Shown here in pieces: positions 7,134-14,004 of a stretch of DNA of 64,000 nucleotides. The stretch is from VRUE01 sp033856195. Its GTDB lineage: Bacteria; Actinomycetota; Thermoleophilia; Solirubrobacterales; 70-9. Each line of letters starts with the position of its first letter. The stretch's first letter is position 1. The DNA is taken from contig JAWVFL010000018.1 of NCBI GenBank assembly GCA_033856195.1, positions 62,001-126,000 on the forward strand. Reading direction: 5' to 3'. The notes under the pieces are model-generated. The model had not been told where the DNA came from, made no database searches, and was given only the letters and a program-made list of their open reading frames with translations. The translations under genes and the position numbers were made by a program.

Positions 7134-9015
7134 CGACCACCTCGTCGTCCCCTTCACCGGCAGCCTCGCCATCGCCTTCGCCCGAGGCGCCGTTGCCATT
7201 GCCGGCCGTATGGCCCGCCGCAGCGGCGCTTGGCAGAGCCTGGAGGATCTGCTGCAGGTCGGAGATCAGCGGCCGCACGCGGTCCAGGTTCGCCTGCTCC
7301 GCGATCGCCCCCCGGGCGTCGGCGATGAGCTGTTCGGCCTGGGCCTTCTGGTTGACCGGCAACTGTTCGCCCAACTCCTCGACGAGGCGCCCGGCTTGGT
7401 GGGCGAGCGAGTCGAGCTCGTTGCGGGCATCGATCTCTTCGCGCCGTTGCTTGTCCTCGCTCGCATGCTCTTCGGCCTCTTTGATCATCCGCTCGACCTC
7501 GGAGGTATCGAGGTTGGTGGTCTCGGTGATCGTCACCTTCTGCTCGGCCCCGGTCTCCTTGTCGCGGGCGGAGACGTTGAGGATCCCGTTGGCGTCGATG
7601 TCGAAGGTGACCTCGACCTGCGGTTCGCCGCGCGGGGCGGGACGGATGCCCTCGAGGCGGAATTTCGCCAGCTGGCGGTTGTCGGCGGCCAGCTCCCGCT
7701 CGCCCTGAAGGACGACGATGTCGACAGCAGTCTGGTTGTCCTCGGCGGTCGAGAACACCTCCGTGCGCCGGGCCGGGATCGTCGTGTTGCGCTCGATCAC
7801 CTTCGTCATCACCCCACCCATCGTCTCCAGGCCGAGCGAGAGCGGCGTCACATCGAGCAGGACGACGTCCTCGACCTCGCCCTTGAGGACGCCGGCCTGC
7901 AGGGCGGCGCCGATCGCGACGACCTCGTCGGGATTGACCGTCTGGTTCGGCTCCTTGCCGCCGGTGAGCCGGCGCACCAGCTCCTGCACCTTGGGGATCC
8001 GGGTCGAGCCACCGACCAGGATCACCTCGTCGATGTCGTCGGCCGACAGTTTGGCGTCGGCAAGCGCCTGTTCGACCGGCCCGCGGCAGCGCTCGATCAG
8101 GTCTTCGCTCAGTTGCTCGAACTTGGCCCTGGTCAGCGAGGTGTTGAGGTGCTTTGGCCCGGCGGCATCAGCGGTGACGAAGGGCAGGTTGATCTGGGTC
8201 GTGGTCGTCGAGGAGAGCTCGACCTTGGCCCGCTCGGCGGCCTCGTAGAGGCGCTGCAGGGCCTGGGGGTCCTGGCGCAGGTCGATGCCCTGGTCGTTGC
8301 GGAACTCCTCCGCGAGCCAGTCGACGATCCGCTTGTCGAAGTCGTCACCACCGAGGTGGCCGTCGCCGTTCGTGGCCCGCACCTCGATCACGCCGTCGCC
8401 GACGTCGAGCAGGGAGACGTCGAAGGTGCCGCCACCGAGGTCGAAGACGAGGACCGACTCGGAGCCTTTCTTGTCGAGCCCGTAGGCGAGCGCCGCCGCG
8501 GTCGGCTCGTTGATGATCCGCAGCACGTCGAGGCCGGCGATCCTGCCGGCGTCCTTGGTGGCCTGGCGCTGGGAGTCGTTGAAGTAGGCGGGCACGGTGA
8601 TCACCGCCTCGGTCACTTTCTCGCCGAGGTACTTGGCCGCGTCGTCGGCGAGCTTGCGCAGCACCTGGGCGGAGATCTCCTCGGGCGCGTACTGCTTGCC
8701 GCGAACCTCGAAGCGGACGGCGTCGTTCTCCCCCTTGACCACTTTGTAGGAGACGATCTTCGCCTCCTCGTCGACCTCGCCCCAGCGGCGACCGATGAAG
8801 CGCTTGGCGGAGTAGACGGTCGCTTCGGGATTGAGGATCGCCTGCCGTTTCGCCACCTGCCCGACCAGGCGCTCGCCCTCCTCCGTGAAGGCGACCACAG
8901 ACGGCGTCACCCGCGATCCCTCGGCGTTGGGCACCACCTCGGCCTGACCTCCCTCGACGGTCGCCGCAACGACCGAGTTGGTGGTTCCCAGATCGATCCC
9001 TACGGCCTTCGCCAT
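7111..9015 (-). CDS. dnaK: Hsp70 chaperone DnaK
   Basis: 634 residues from ATG 9015, with an AGGAG-like ribosome site just upstream. The frame extends to 9105 but the added residues are not family-like. The protein opens with MAKAVGIDLGTTNS, the first phosphate-binding loop of the actin-like ATPase. It also has VFDLGGGTFDVSLL, VILVGGSTRIPKVQ and the conserved substrate domain (NTTIPARRTEVFSTAEDNQTAV). The tail is Gly/Ala-rich and ends in DDEVVDAEF, the usual DnaK C-terminal motif. It is the first gene of its operon and diverges from a sigma factor gene. Confidence 0.97.
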   Translation of the reverse strand: MAKAVGIDLGTTNSVVAATVEGGQAEVVPNAEGSRVTPSVVAFTEEGERLVGQVAKRQAILNPEATVYSAKRFIGRRWGEVDEEAKIVSYKVVKGENDAVRFEVRGKQYAPEEISAQVLRKLADDAAKYLGEKVTEAVITVPAYFNDSQRQATKDAGRIAGLDVLRIINEPTAAALAYGLDKKGSESVLVFDLGGGTFDVSLLDVGDGVIEVRATNGDGHLGGDDFDKRIVDWLAEEFRNDQGIDLRQDPQALQRLYEAAERAKVELSSTTTTQINLPFVTADAAGPKHLNTSLTRAKFEQLSEDLIERCRGPVEQALADAKLSADDIDEVILVGGSTRIPKVQELVRRLTGGKEPNQTVNPDEVVAIGAALQAGVLKGEVEDVVLLDVTPLSLGLETMGGVMTKVIERNTTIPARRTEVFSTAEDNQTAVDIVVLQGERELAADNRQLAKFRLEGIRPAPRGEPQVEVTFDIDANGILNVSARDKETGAEQKVTITETTNLDTSEVERMIKEAEEHASEDKQRREEIDARNELDSLAHQAGRLVEELGEQLPVNQKAQAEQLIADARGAIAEQANLDRVRPLISDLQQILQALPSAAAAGHTAGNGNGASGEGDGEAAGEGDDEVVDAEFTRE

Positions 9016-9140
9016 CGTCCTGCTCCTCTCAAATCCGCTCGGTTTGTCGTTGGCCCTGGTTGCGGGCTCCAATAGGACTGATAGGGCGGTGGGCGACGCG
9101 TTCAAGGGGCTCTCGCAGCCCGGAAAAAACAGTGTCGGGC

Positions 9141-9178
9141 GGGCAAATAGCTCGCTATTAGCGACTTTTTTCTTGCCC
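9141..9178. promoter_or_regulatory. Nested inverted repeat in the dnaK / sigma-factor divergent region
   Basis: GGGCAA (9141-9146) and TTGCCC (9173-9178) enclose a perfect 13-bp palindrome TCGCTATTAGCGA (9152-9164), which is followed on the plus strand by TTTTTT. It lies about 125 bp upstream of dnaK and 105 bp upstream of the sigma gene. I see no CIRCE or HAIR (HspR) consensus in the same region, so this is the best candidate for heat-shock control, as an operator or as a 5' UTR hairpin. Confidence 0.45.
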
Positions 9179-9283
9179 GTTTGGTTTCCAGGTGGAAGGA
9201 GTGGGTTGAGGACCTGTGTCTACTCCGGCGGGGGCCGCAAGGAAGGTTTTCGCCATGGCGCCTCGCCCTCTTCCTGAGCAACG

Positions 9284-10174
9284 GTGCCTGGGCCGTTTGG
9301 CCTATGGAAGCGGTCGCGCTTGACCGCCGAGGCAGCTGCCGGTAGCCCCGCTTCGCCACTCTCGAGTGAGCGCGAGGGTGCGCTGATTGCGGCATGCGAG
9401 GACGGTGACCGCGGAGCGACCGAAGAGCTGGTCGAGGCTTTCCTGCCGGCGATCAACGGTCTCGCCCGTCGCTACCGGGGCTTTGTGAGCCTCGAGCCGG
9501 CGGAGTTCCGCCAGGAGGGAGTGGCCGGCTTGCTGAAAGCCGCGAAACACTACGACAGCAGCTTCGGAACGCCGTTCTGGGCCTACGCCTCCTGGTGGGT
9601 GCGCCAGGCGATGCAGCGGCTGGTGGCCGAACTGTCCGGCCCGGTGGTCCTCTCCGATCGTGCCGCGCGTCGCCTCGTCCAGATCAAGCGGGCTCGCGGT
9701 GAGTATCAACAGGCTCACCGCCAGGAGCCTTCCGTCGGCGACCTCGCCGCCGCAACTGACCTGCCCCGCGACCAGGTGGAGAACCTGATCGCGATCGAAC
9801 GTCCTTCCCGCGGACTCGACGAGAGGGCCCCTGGCAGTACCGGCGCGACCATCTCCGAGCGCCTGGAGGACCCTGAGGCCGAGGACGATTACGAGCGGGT
9901 GAGCGAGCTGGCCGAGGCCGGGCAGATGCACGAGCTGGCCGACGATCTCGACTCGCGCGAGCGGAACATCGTCCTCGCCCACTACGGCATCGGCTGCCGG
10001 GCGCTGACTCTGCGTGAGATTGCCGGGGGGCTGCATCTCAGCGTCGAGCGGGTGCGCCAGCTGGAGGAGCGGGCGCTGGGAAAGCTGCGATCCGCGGCCT
10101 TCGCGCCCGCCTCGACAGGGAGTGGCGATGGCCTATCCATAGAGGAGAGAGCACCGTCGAACCATTCCAGCTGA
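9284..10174 (+). CDS. RNA polymerase sigma-70 family factor (alternative, regions 2-3-4)
   Basis: 296 residues. Region 2 is visible in FRQEGVAGLLKAAKHYDSSFGTPFWAYASWWVRQAMQRLV (core-binding and promoter-melting aromatic residues), region 3 around residues 130-180, and region 4 near the C-terminus in LTLREIAGGLHLSVERVRQLEERALGKLR. Region 1.1 is missing, so it is not the primary factor. It diverges from the dnaK operon and is followed 10 bp later by hsp20, which suggests a role in stress transcription. The GTG at 9284 is the assumed start; a TTG at 9319 is possible. Confidence 0.85.
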   Translation: MPGPFGLWKRSRLTAEAAAGSPASPLSSEREGALIAACEDGDRGATEELVEAFLPAINGLARRYRGFVSLEPAEFRQEGVAGLLKAAKHYDSSFGTPFWAYASWWVRQAMQRLVAELSGPVVLSDRAARRLVQIKRARGEYQQAHRQEPSVGDLAAATDLPRDQVENLIAIERPSRGLDERAPGSTGATISERLEDPEAEDDYERVSELAEAGQMHELADDLDSRERNIVLAHYGIGCRALTLREIAGGLHLSVERVRQLEERALGKLRSAAFAPASTGSGDGLSIEERAPSNHSS

Positions 10175-10184
10175 AGGAGGAAAA

Positions 10185-10643
10185 ATGGCTCTTCCAGTCC
10201 GTCAATCCGCCGCCGCACCGCTTGCGGTCGCCCAATGGGATCCCTTCAGGGAGATCATGGAGGGTGTCCTCGCCAGCAGCCTCGGCGACGGCAAAATTCA
10301 CGTGCCCCGGTTCGATATCGAGGAGAGCGACGAGGCCTGGATCGTCGAGGCCGAGCTGCCGGGGGTCAAGCGCAAGGACGTCAACGTCGAAGTGCGCGAC
10401 GGCGAGCTGCTCGTCTCGGGCGAGATCAAGGAGCGCGAACGACGCGGTGTTCTGCGTCACCGCACCCGCCATACGGGCGAGTTCGAAATTCGCGTCTCGC
10501 TGCCCGGCGACGTCGATCCGGACCGCGTCGACGCCTCGATCGAGGACGGCGTCTTGACCGTGCAGATCCCCAAGCCCGAGCGCGCCAAACCACGCAAGAT
10601 CGAGGTGGGCGCCCACGAAAACGGCTCGGGCGACGGCGACTGA
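10185..10643 (+). CDS. Small heat-shock protein, Hsp20/alpha-crystallin family
   Basis: 152 residues behind a strong AAGGAGG site. The alpha-crystallin domain (about residues 38-130) shows WIVEAELPGVKRKDVNVEVRDGELLVSGE and the C-terminal GVLTVQIPK strand with the conserved Gly-Val-Leu. The C-terminal IPKPE-type segment resembles the I-x-I/V dimer-linking motif. These proteins hold unfolding clients for DnaK. It lies directly downstream of the sigma factor, probably in the same transcript. Confidence 0.92.
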   Translation: MALPVRQSAAAPLAVAQWDPFREIMEGVLASSLGDGKIHVPRFDIEESDEAWIVEAELPGVKRKDVNVEVRDGELLVSGEIKERERRGVLRHRTRHTGEFEIRVSLPGDVDPDRVDASIEDGVLTVQIPKPERAKPRKIEVGAHENGSGDGD

Positions 10644-10677
10644 AAGCGGGCGGGGCGGAGACCCGGGAAGGAGCGCG

Positions 10678-11112
10678 ATGGCTCCAATCGTCACCTGTCC
10701 CAACTGTGGCAAAAAGAACCGGCTCCGCCCCGCTGAGGATGGCGTGCCGCGCTGTGGGGTCTGCCGCCACCTGCTCCCCTGGCTCGTCGACACGACCGCG
10801 GACGACTTCGAGCAGGAGCTGAAAGCCCCGGTGCCCGTCCTGGTCGACTTCTGGGCCCCCTGGTGCGGACCCTGCAAGTGGATCATCTCTCCTGCGGTCG
10901 CCGAGCAGGCCCAGGCCCGAGCCGGGAAGGTGAAGGTGATGAAGCTCGACATCGATACCGCCCCGGAGATCGCCAGGCGCTTCGGCGTGCAGGGAATACC
11001 AACCCTGATGCTGGTCCGCGACGGCGAGGAGGTCGATCGCCTCGTCGGCGCCGCCCCCAAGCCCCAGCTCGAATCCTGGCTCGAGAACCACCTCGCCGCC
11101 GGGGCGACCTAG
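10678..11112 (+). CDS. trxC: Thioredoxin with N-terminal zinc ribbon (Trx2/TrxC type)
   Basis: 144 residues. The N-terminal CPNC (Cys7, Cys10) and CGVC (Cys26, Cys29) form the zinc-binding module characteristic of thioredoxin 2. The thioredoxin fold follows, with the redox site WCGPC (Cys63, Cys66) and the cis-proline loop GIPTL. It reduces protein disulfides in the cytoplasm and often responds to oxidative stress. It sits 34 bp after hsp20 in the stress cluster. Confidence 0.92.
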   Translation: MAPIVTCPNCGKKNRLRPAEDGVPRCGVCRHLLPWLVDTTADDFEQELKAPVPVLVDFWAPWCGPCKWIISPAVAEQAQARAGKVKVMKLDIDTAPEIARRFGVQGIPTLMLVRDGEEVDRLVGAAPKPQLESWLENHLAAGAT

Positions 11113-11200
11113 CGGCTCGCGCGGGTGGCATCTCATGGGCCCGTCCTCACCGGGGTCGGCCGCGCCCATCGCTTCCCAGCTCGACGGCCGCCTGTCCTGC

Positions 11201-11398
11201 TTACGGCCGCCCTGGCGGCTGCTCTGGCAGGGTCGGGGCGCGCAGAAGGAGGAAAAGCCCCAGCACCAAGCCGAGGGCCCCGACGATCATCAGGACCAAG
11301 CCGGCGACGTGGACGTTCAGGCCGGCGACGTGGGCCGTCACGGCGTACTTGAGGATCGCCCCAACCGCGATCAGGAACAGGCTCGTGCCGATCGTCAT
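11201..11398 (-). CDS. Small two-helix membrane protein (DUF6458-like)
   Basis: 65 residues from ATG 11398. It begins MTIGTSLFLIAVGAILKYAV and continues with a second hydrophobic helix (VAGLVLMIVGALGLVLGLFLLL), the plan of actinobacterial DUF6458-type peptides found beside stress genes. The stop of yceI lies 2 bp upstream, so it is cotranscribed with it. The function of this family is not known. Confidence 0.72.
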   Translation of the reverse strand: MTIGTSLFLIAVGAILKYAVTAHVAGLNVHVAGLVLMIVGALGLVLGLFLLLRAPTLPEQPPGRP

Positions 11399-11400
11399 GG

Positions 11401-11967
11401 CTAGGCCCGCACTGCTGAGATGTCGAGTCGCAGCGCGACCTGCTCGCCGACGAGCAGGCCTCCGGTCGCCAGCGCCTGCTGCCAGGTGAGGCCGAACTCT
11501 GTCCGGTCGATTGAGCCTCGCACCGCGACACCGACGCGGTCTTTGCCCCACGGGTCCACGGCGGCGCCTTCGACGCTCGCCTCGACCTCGATCTCGCGGG
11601 TGGTGTCCTTGATCGTCAGGTCGCCGGCGACGCGATAGGTGCCGAGGACGACGTGCTCGATCGCCGTCGACTCGAAGCGGATCTCCGGGTAGCGCTCCGC
11701 ATCGAAGAAGTCCGGGGAGAGCAGGTGCGCGTCACGGTCGGCATTGTTCGTGTCGATCGAGGCGACCAGCGCGCTGCCCCGCGCGTACGAGTCGTGGTAA
11801 TCCTCGGCGGCCTCGAGCGTCCCCTCGAACTGCCTGAAGTGCCCGCGCACGGTCGAGATCATCATGTGCTTGACCTCGAAGCCGACGCTCGAGTGGACGG
11901 GATCGACCACCCAGGTGCCGGTCGGCACGCGGACGATCCCCTGTTCGGTCTGCAGCTGGGTCGTCAT
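11401..11967 (-). CDS. YceI-family lipid-binding protein
   Basis: 188 residues without an obvious signal peptide. It shows the YceI pattern: GTWVVDPVHSSVGFEVKHMM at the N-terminus, VRGHFRQFEGTL, then SPDFFDAERYPEIRFES and the closing strand REFGL-type RTEFGLTW. The lipocalin-like barrel binds isoprenoid or fatty amide ligands. It overlaps the upstream stress-protein gene by 4 bp (ATGA-type) and is followed by a small membrane protein. Confidence 0.9.
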   Translation of the reverse strand: MTTQLQTEQGIVRVPTGTWVVDPVHSSVGFEVKHMMISTVRGHFRQFEGTLEAAEDYHDSYARGSALVASIDTNNADRDAHLLSPDFFDAERYPEIRFESTAIEHVVLGTYRVAGDLTIKDTTREIEVEASVEGAAVDPWGKDRVGVAVRGSIDRTEFGLTWQQALATGGLLVGEQVALRLDISAVRA

Positions 11968-12512
11968 CGCGCCTCCTCGCTTGCTTGGGAATGCTGCGGC
12001 ACGGGCCGCACCGGCAGCGCCTCTTTGAAGCCCGCCAGGAGGCGCGCCGCCTCCCCGGCGACCTCGTCGTCGACGAGCACGTCGTAGCGATCCGCCTTCA
12101 TTCCAGCAACCGAGGAGAAGTCGCGCCGTCCGCGCATCAGCGCGTGGAGCCCGAGCCCGATCAGGGCCCCGACGAGCGCCCCGAACCAGAGTCCCTGGAA
12201 GGCGAGCCAGGCGGCCGCAAGCAGCGGTTCGAACCAGTCGAAGACCCCGAAGAGCCAGCCGACCAGGGCGCCGACGAGGGCGCCCGAGATCGCGCCGCGC
12301 AGCGCCGCCCCGGGGTAGCCCATGCGCCCGGTCACCTGCTCGACGTAGTGCAGGTCGCGGCCGACGATCGAGACCCGCTCGACCGGGAAGCGTTCGTCGG
12401 CCAAGTGGTCGACGGCCCGCTCGGCCTCGATGTAGGTCGGGTAGGAGGCGATCGTACGTCGGGCCTGACCAGCAGCTCCGTTCCGGGTGTGATCCCGCGG
12501 ATGGGTGGACAT
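11964..12512 (-). CDS. General stress protein 17M-like membrane protein
   Basis: 182 residues. The N-terminal soluble part (RRTIASYPTYIEAERAVDHLADERFPVERVSIVGRDLHYVEQVTG) matches the general stress protein 17M-like (YflT-type) domain. Two Gly/Ala-rich hydrophobic segments follow (about 70-95 and 100-125), then a soluble tail with YDVLVDDEVAGEAARLLAGF. The biochemical role of the family is unknown. It heads the small operon stress protein-yceI-DUF6458. Confidence 0.82.
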   Translation of the reverse strand: MSTHPRDHTRNGAAGQARRTIASYPTYIEAERAVDHLADERFPVERVSIVGRDLHYVEQVTGRMGYPGAALRGAISGALVGALVGWLFGVFDWFEPLLAAAWLAFQGLWFGALVGALIGLGLHALMRGRRDFSSVAGMKADRYDVLVDDEVAGEAARLLAGFKEALPVRPVPQHSQASEEAR

Positions 12513-12581
12513 CTCGCTCCTTTCTCGGCTCTCAGGTCTAGTGGTAGGGCGAGGGGGCTCCGATTCAAGGGCGAGCGCGAC

Positions 12582-12613
12582 GGTCTCCCCCGGCAGGATT
12601 GCCGGGGGAGACC
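12582..12613. terminator. Very strong perfect hairpin (14-bp stem, 4-nt loop)
   Basis: GGTCTCCCCCGGCA (12582-12595) pairs without mismatch with TGCCGGGGGAGACC (12600-12613), loop GGAT. On the minus strand it begins 12 nt after the stop of the secreted-protein gene and precedes the start of the stress-protein operon, so it most likely terminates the former. No U-tract follows, as is common in GC-rich actinobacteria. Confidence 0.7.
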
Positions 12614-12625
12614 TTGGACCGAGGT

Positions 12626-12952
12626 CTAGTCCTCCTGAACCTCCTGGCCGGTATCGGCGGCCCCGTCCTGATGGCCATCGGGGGCGTCGCCTTCAGCGGC
12701 TGAATCGGGCTGCTCGTTCTTCTGCTCAGCCGCGGAGTCCTGTGCGTCCGCTTTGCTGCCCTGATCGGAGGCGCCCTGATCGCCGGCCTGGACGTTGTCG
12801 GTGTCCCCCGGTGAGGTCGCCTCGCCCGTGCTCTGCTGCGTGGGCACCTTCGTGACGGTGGAGGCGTTCTGGGCCTGGGCGAAAGCCGCACCACCCACGG
12901 CCAGCGCCGCCAGCGCTCCGACGGTCACCACCAATTTCCTCAACTTGCTCAT
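12626..12952 (-). CDS. Secreted acidic, low-complexity protein, unknown function
   Basis: 108 residues from ATG 12952, preceded by AAAGGAAAG. The N-terminus is a clear signal peptide (basic MSKLRK, hydrophobic core, FAQA cleavage region). The mature part is almost all Asp, Gln, Ser, Gly and Glu with no hydrophobic core, so it is predicted to be disordered. No family recognised. It stands alone between a terminator hairpin and a convergent-free upstream gap. Confidence 0.65.
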   Translation of the reverse strand: MSKLRKLVVTVGALAALAVGGAAFAQAQNASTVTKVPTQQSTGEATSPGDTDNVQAGDQGASDQGSKADAQDSAAEQKNEQPDSAAEGDAPDGHQDGAADTGQEVQED

Positions 12953-13070
12953 GACTTTCCTTTCTTTGGGGTTGGTCATCGATGGTTGCCAGCCCAGATT
13001 GGATGGGCATGAAATGGGGCGTCTCGGGTCCTAAAACCTTCATAAGGATCTGGCTGTGGCCGAGCTGAGG

Positions 13071-14003
13071 TCACTCGGTACGGAATGCCGCGCCGAGTGC
13101 CGATGCACCGCGGGCATGCCCCAGGCGTGCCACGCCAAAGCGATCCTCAACCGTGGCAAGCAGCGAGTACAGCGAATATGGGCCGCGCAGGCGGAAGCCG
13201 CTTCGCACTTCTGGGCCGAGCAAGACCGTCGCGATGTGACCGCCCGCCGCGCCACCGCAGCAACCGGCGCTGGTCGTCCCCTCGTCGAAGGTGATCGCGA
13301 GCAATCCGTTTGGCCCAAGCCGGCGACGCAGCCGCGGGACGATCCGCCGAAGGTATCGATCGGCAGAGCTGAGCGCGCAGTCGTGGGCGGCCTGGCAGAG
13401 GTCGGGGGTAATCCACGCAAACGCGGGCAGCCGGCCATGAGCGAGATCGGCCTGAAGCCGAGTTTCGGGAACGACCCGAGCGCAGAGCGAGGGATTGGAG
13501 GTCACCGACGGGAAGTACATGAACGGGTTGTGCTTTTTCGCGTACCTGCCCACTTCGGCGCCCGCGAAGCAGGCACTGGGCATCGCGCCTATGTATGCGC
13601 GCCAGCTCGCGCCGGCGGCCGAGAGCTGCGTGGCGAGATTTGGACCCGAGGCGAGGCAGCCGGAGCAGTTTTCTTCGATCCCGAATGTGGAGCCGGCGAA
13701 GAGGGCGATGTAATTGGGAAGCGACGGATGGGTGATCGCGTAGAAGTTGATGGCCAGCGCTCCCTGCGAGACCAGCTCGTTGAGGTAGGGCGCGTCTGCG
13801 GCGCCGATCACTTCGTCGAACTCGTGGTTCTCCAGCACGATCAACACGGTGTGCGAGCCCCCCGGCGCTTGGGCGAGCCTTGAAAACGGTGGATCGGCCG
13901 AGGCCGGCGCCGTCGGCGATATCGCCGCGCTCCCGCAGCCGCCAAGCACCGCCGCGGCGGCGAGGAGTGCGACCAGCCCCGAGACGACCCTCACGCGCAG
14001 CAA
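13071..14003 (-). CDS. Phosphoesterase-family lipoprotein (alkaline phosphatase superfamily, acid phosphatase-like)
   Basis: About 310 residues with a lipobox (VLGGC) after the N-terminal hydrophobic stretch, so it is exported and lipidated. HTVLIVLENHEFDEVIG and THPSLPNYIALFAG match the phosphoesterase family that includes bacterial acid phosphatases and phospholipase C. LAITFDEG near the C-terminus supplies the second metal-binding Asp-Glu, and GGHIATVLLGP the conserved His. Translation probably begins at TTG 14003 behind GAGGAG inside the permease gene end; GTG 13994 is the alternative. It is the last gene of the ABC block. Confidence 0.8.
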   Translation of the reverse strand: MLRVRVVSGLVALLAAAAVLGGCGSAAISPTAPASADPPFSRLAQAPGGSHTVLIVLENHEFDEVIGAADAPYLNELVSQGALAINFYAITHPSLPNYIALFAGSTFGIEENCSGCLASGPNLATQLSAAGASWRAYIGAMPSACFAGAEVGRYAKKHNPFMYFPSVTSNPSLCARVVPETRLQADLAHGRLPAFAWITPDLCQAAHDCALSSADRYLRRIVPRLRRRLGPNGLLAITFDEGTTSAGCCGGAAGGHIATVLLGPEVRSGFRLRGPYSLYSLLATVEDRFGVARLGHARGASALGAAFRTE

Positions 14004-14004
14004 C

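Noticed and set aside
7210..9075. 621-codon plus-strand open frame opposite dnaK
   Set aside because: DnaK on the minus strand explains this region fully; long antisense frames are expected opposite dnaK in GC-rich genomes.
9016..9283. CIRCE or HAIR heat-shock operator upstream of dnaK
   Set aside because: I looked for TTAGCACTC-N9-GAGTGCTAA and CTTGAGT-N7-ACTCAAG patterns and found neither; only the unrelated nested repeat is present.
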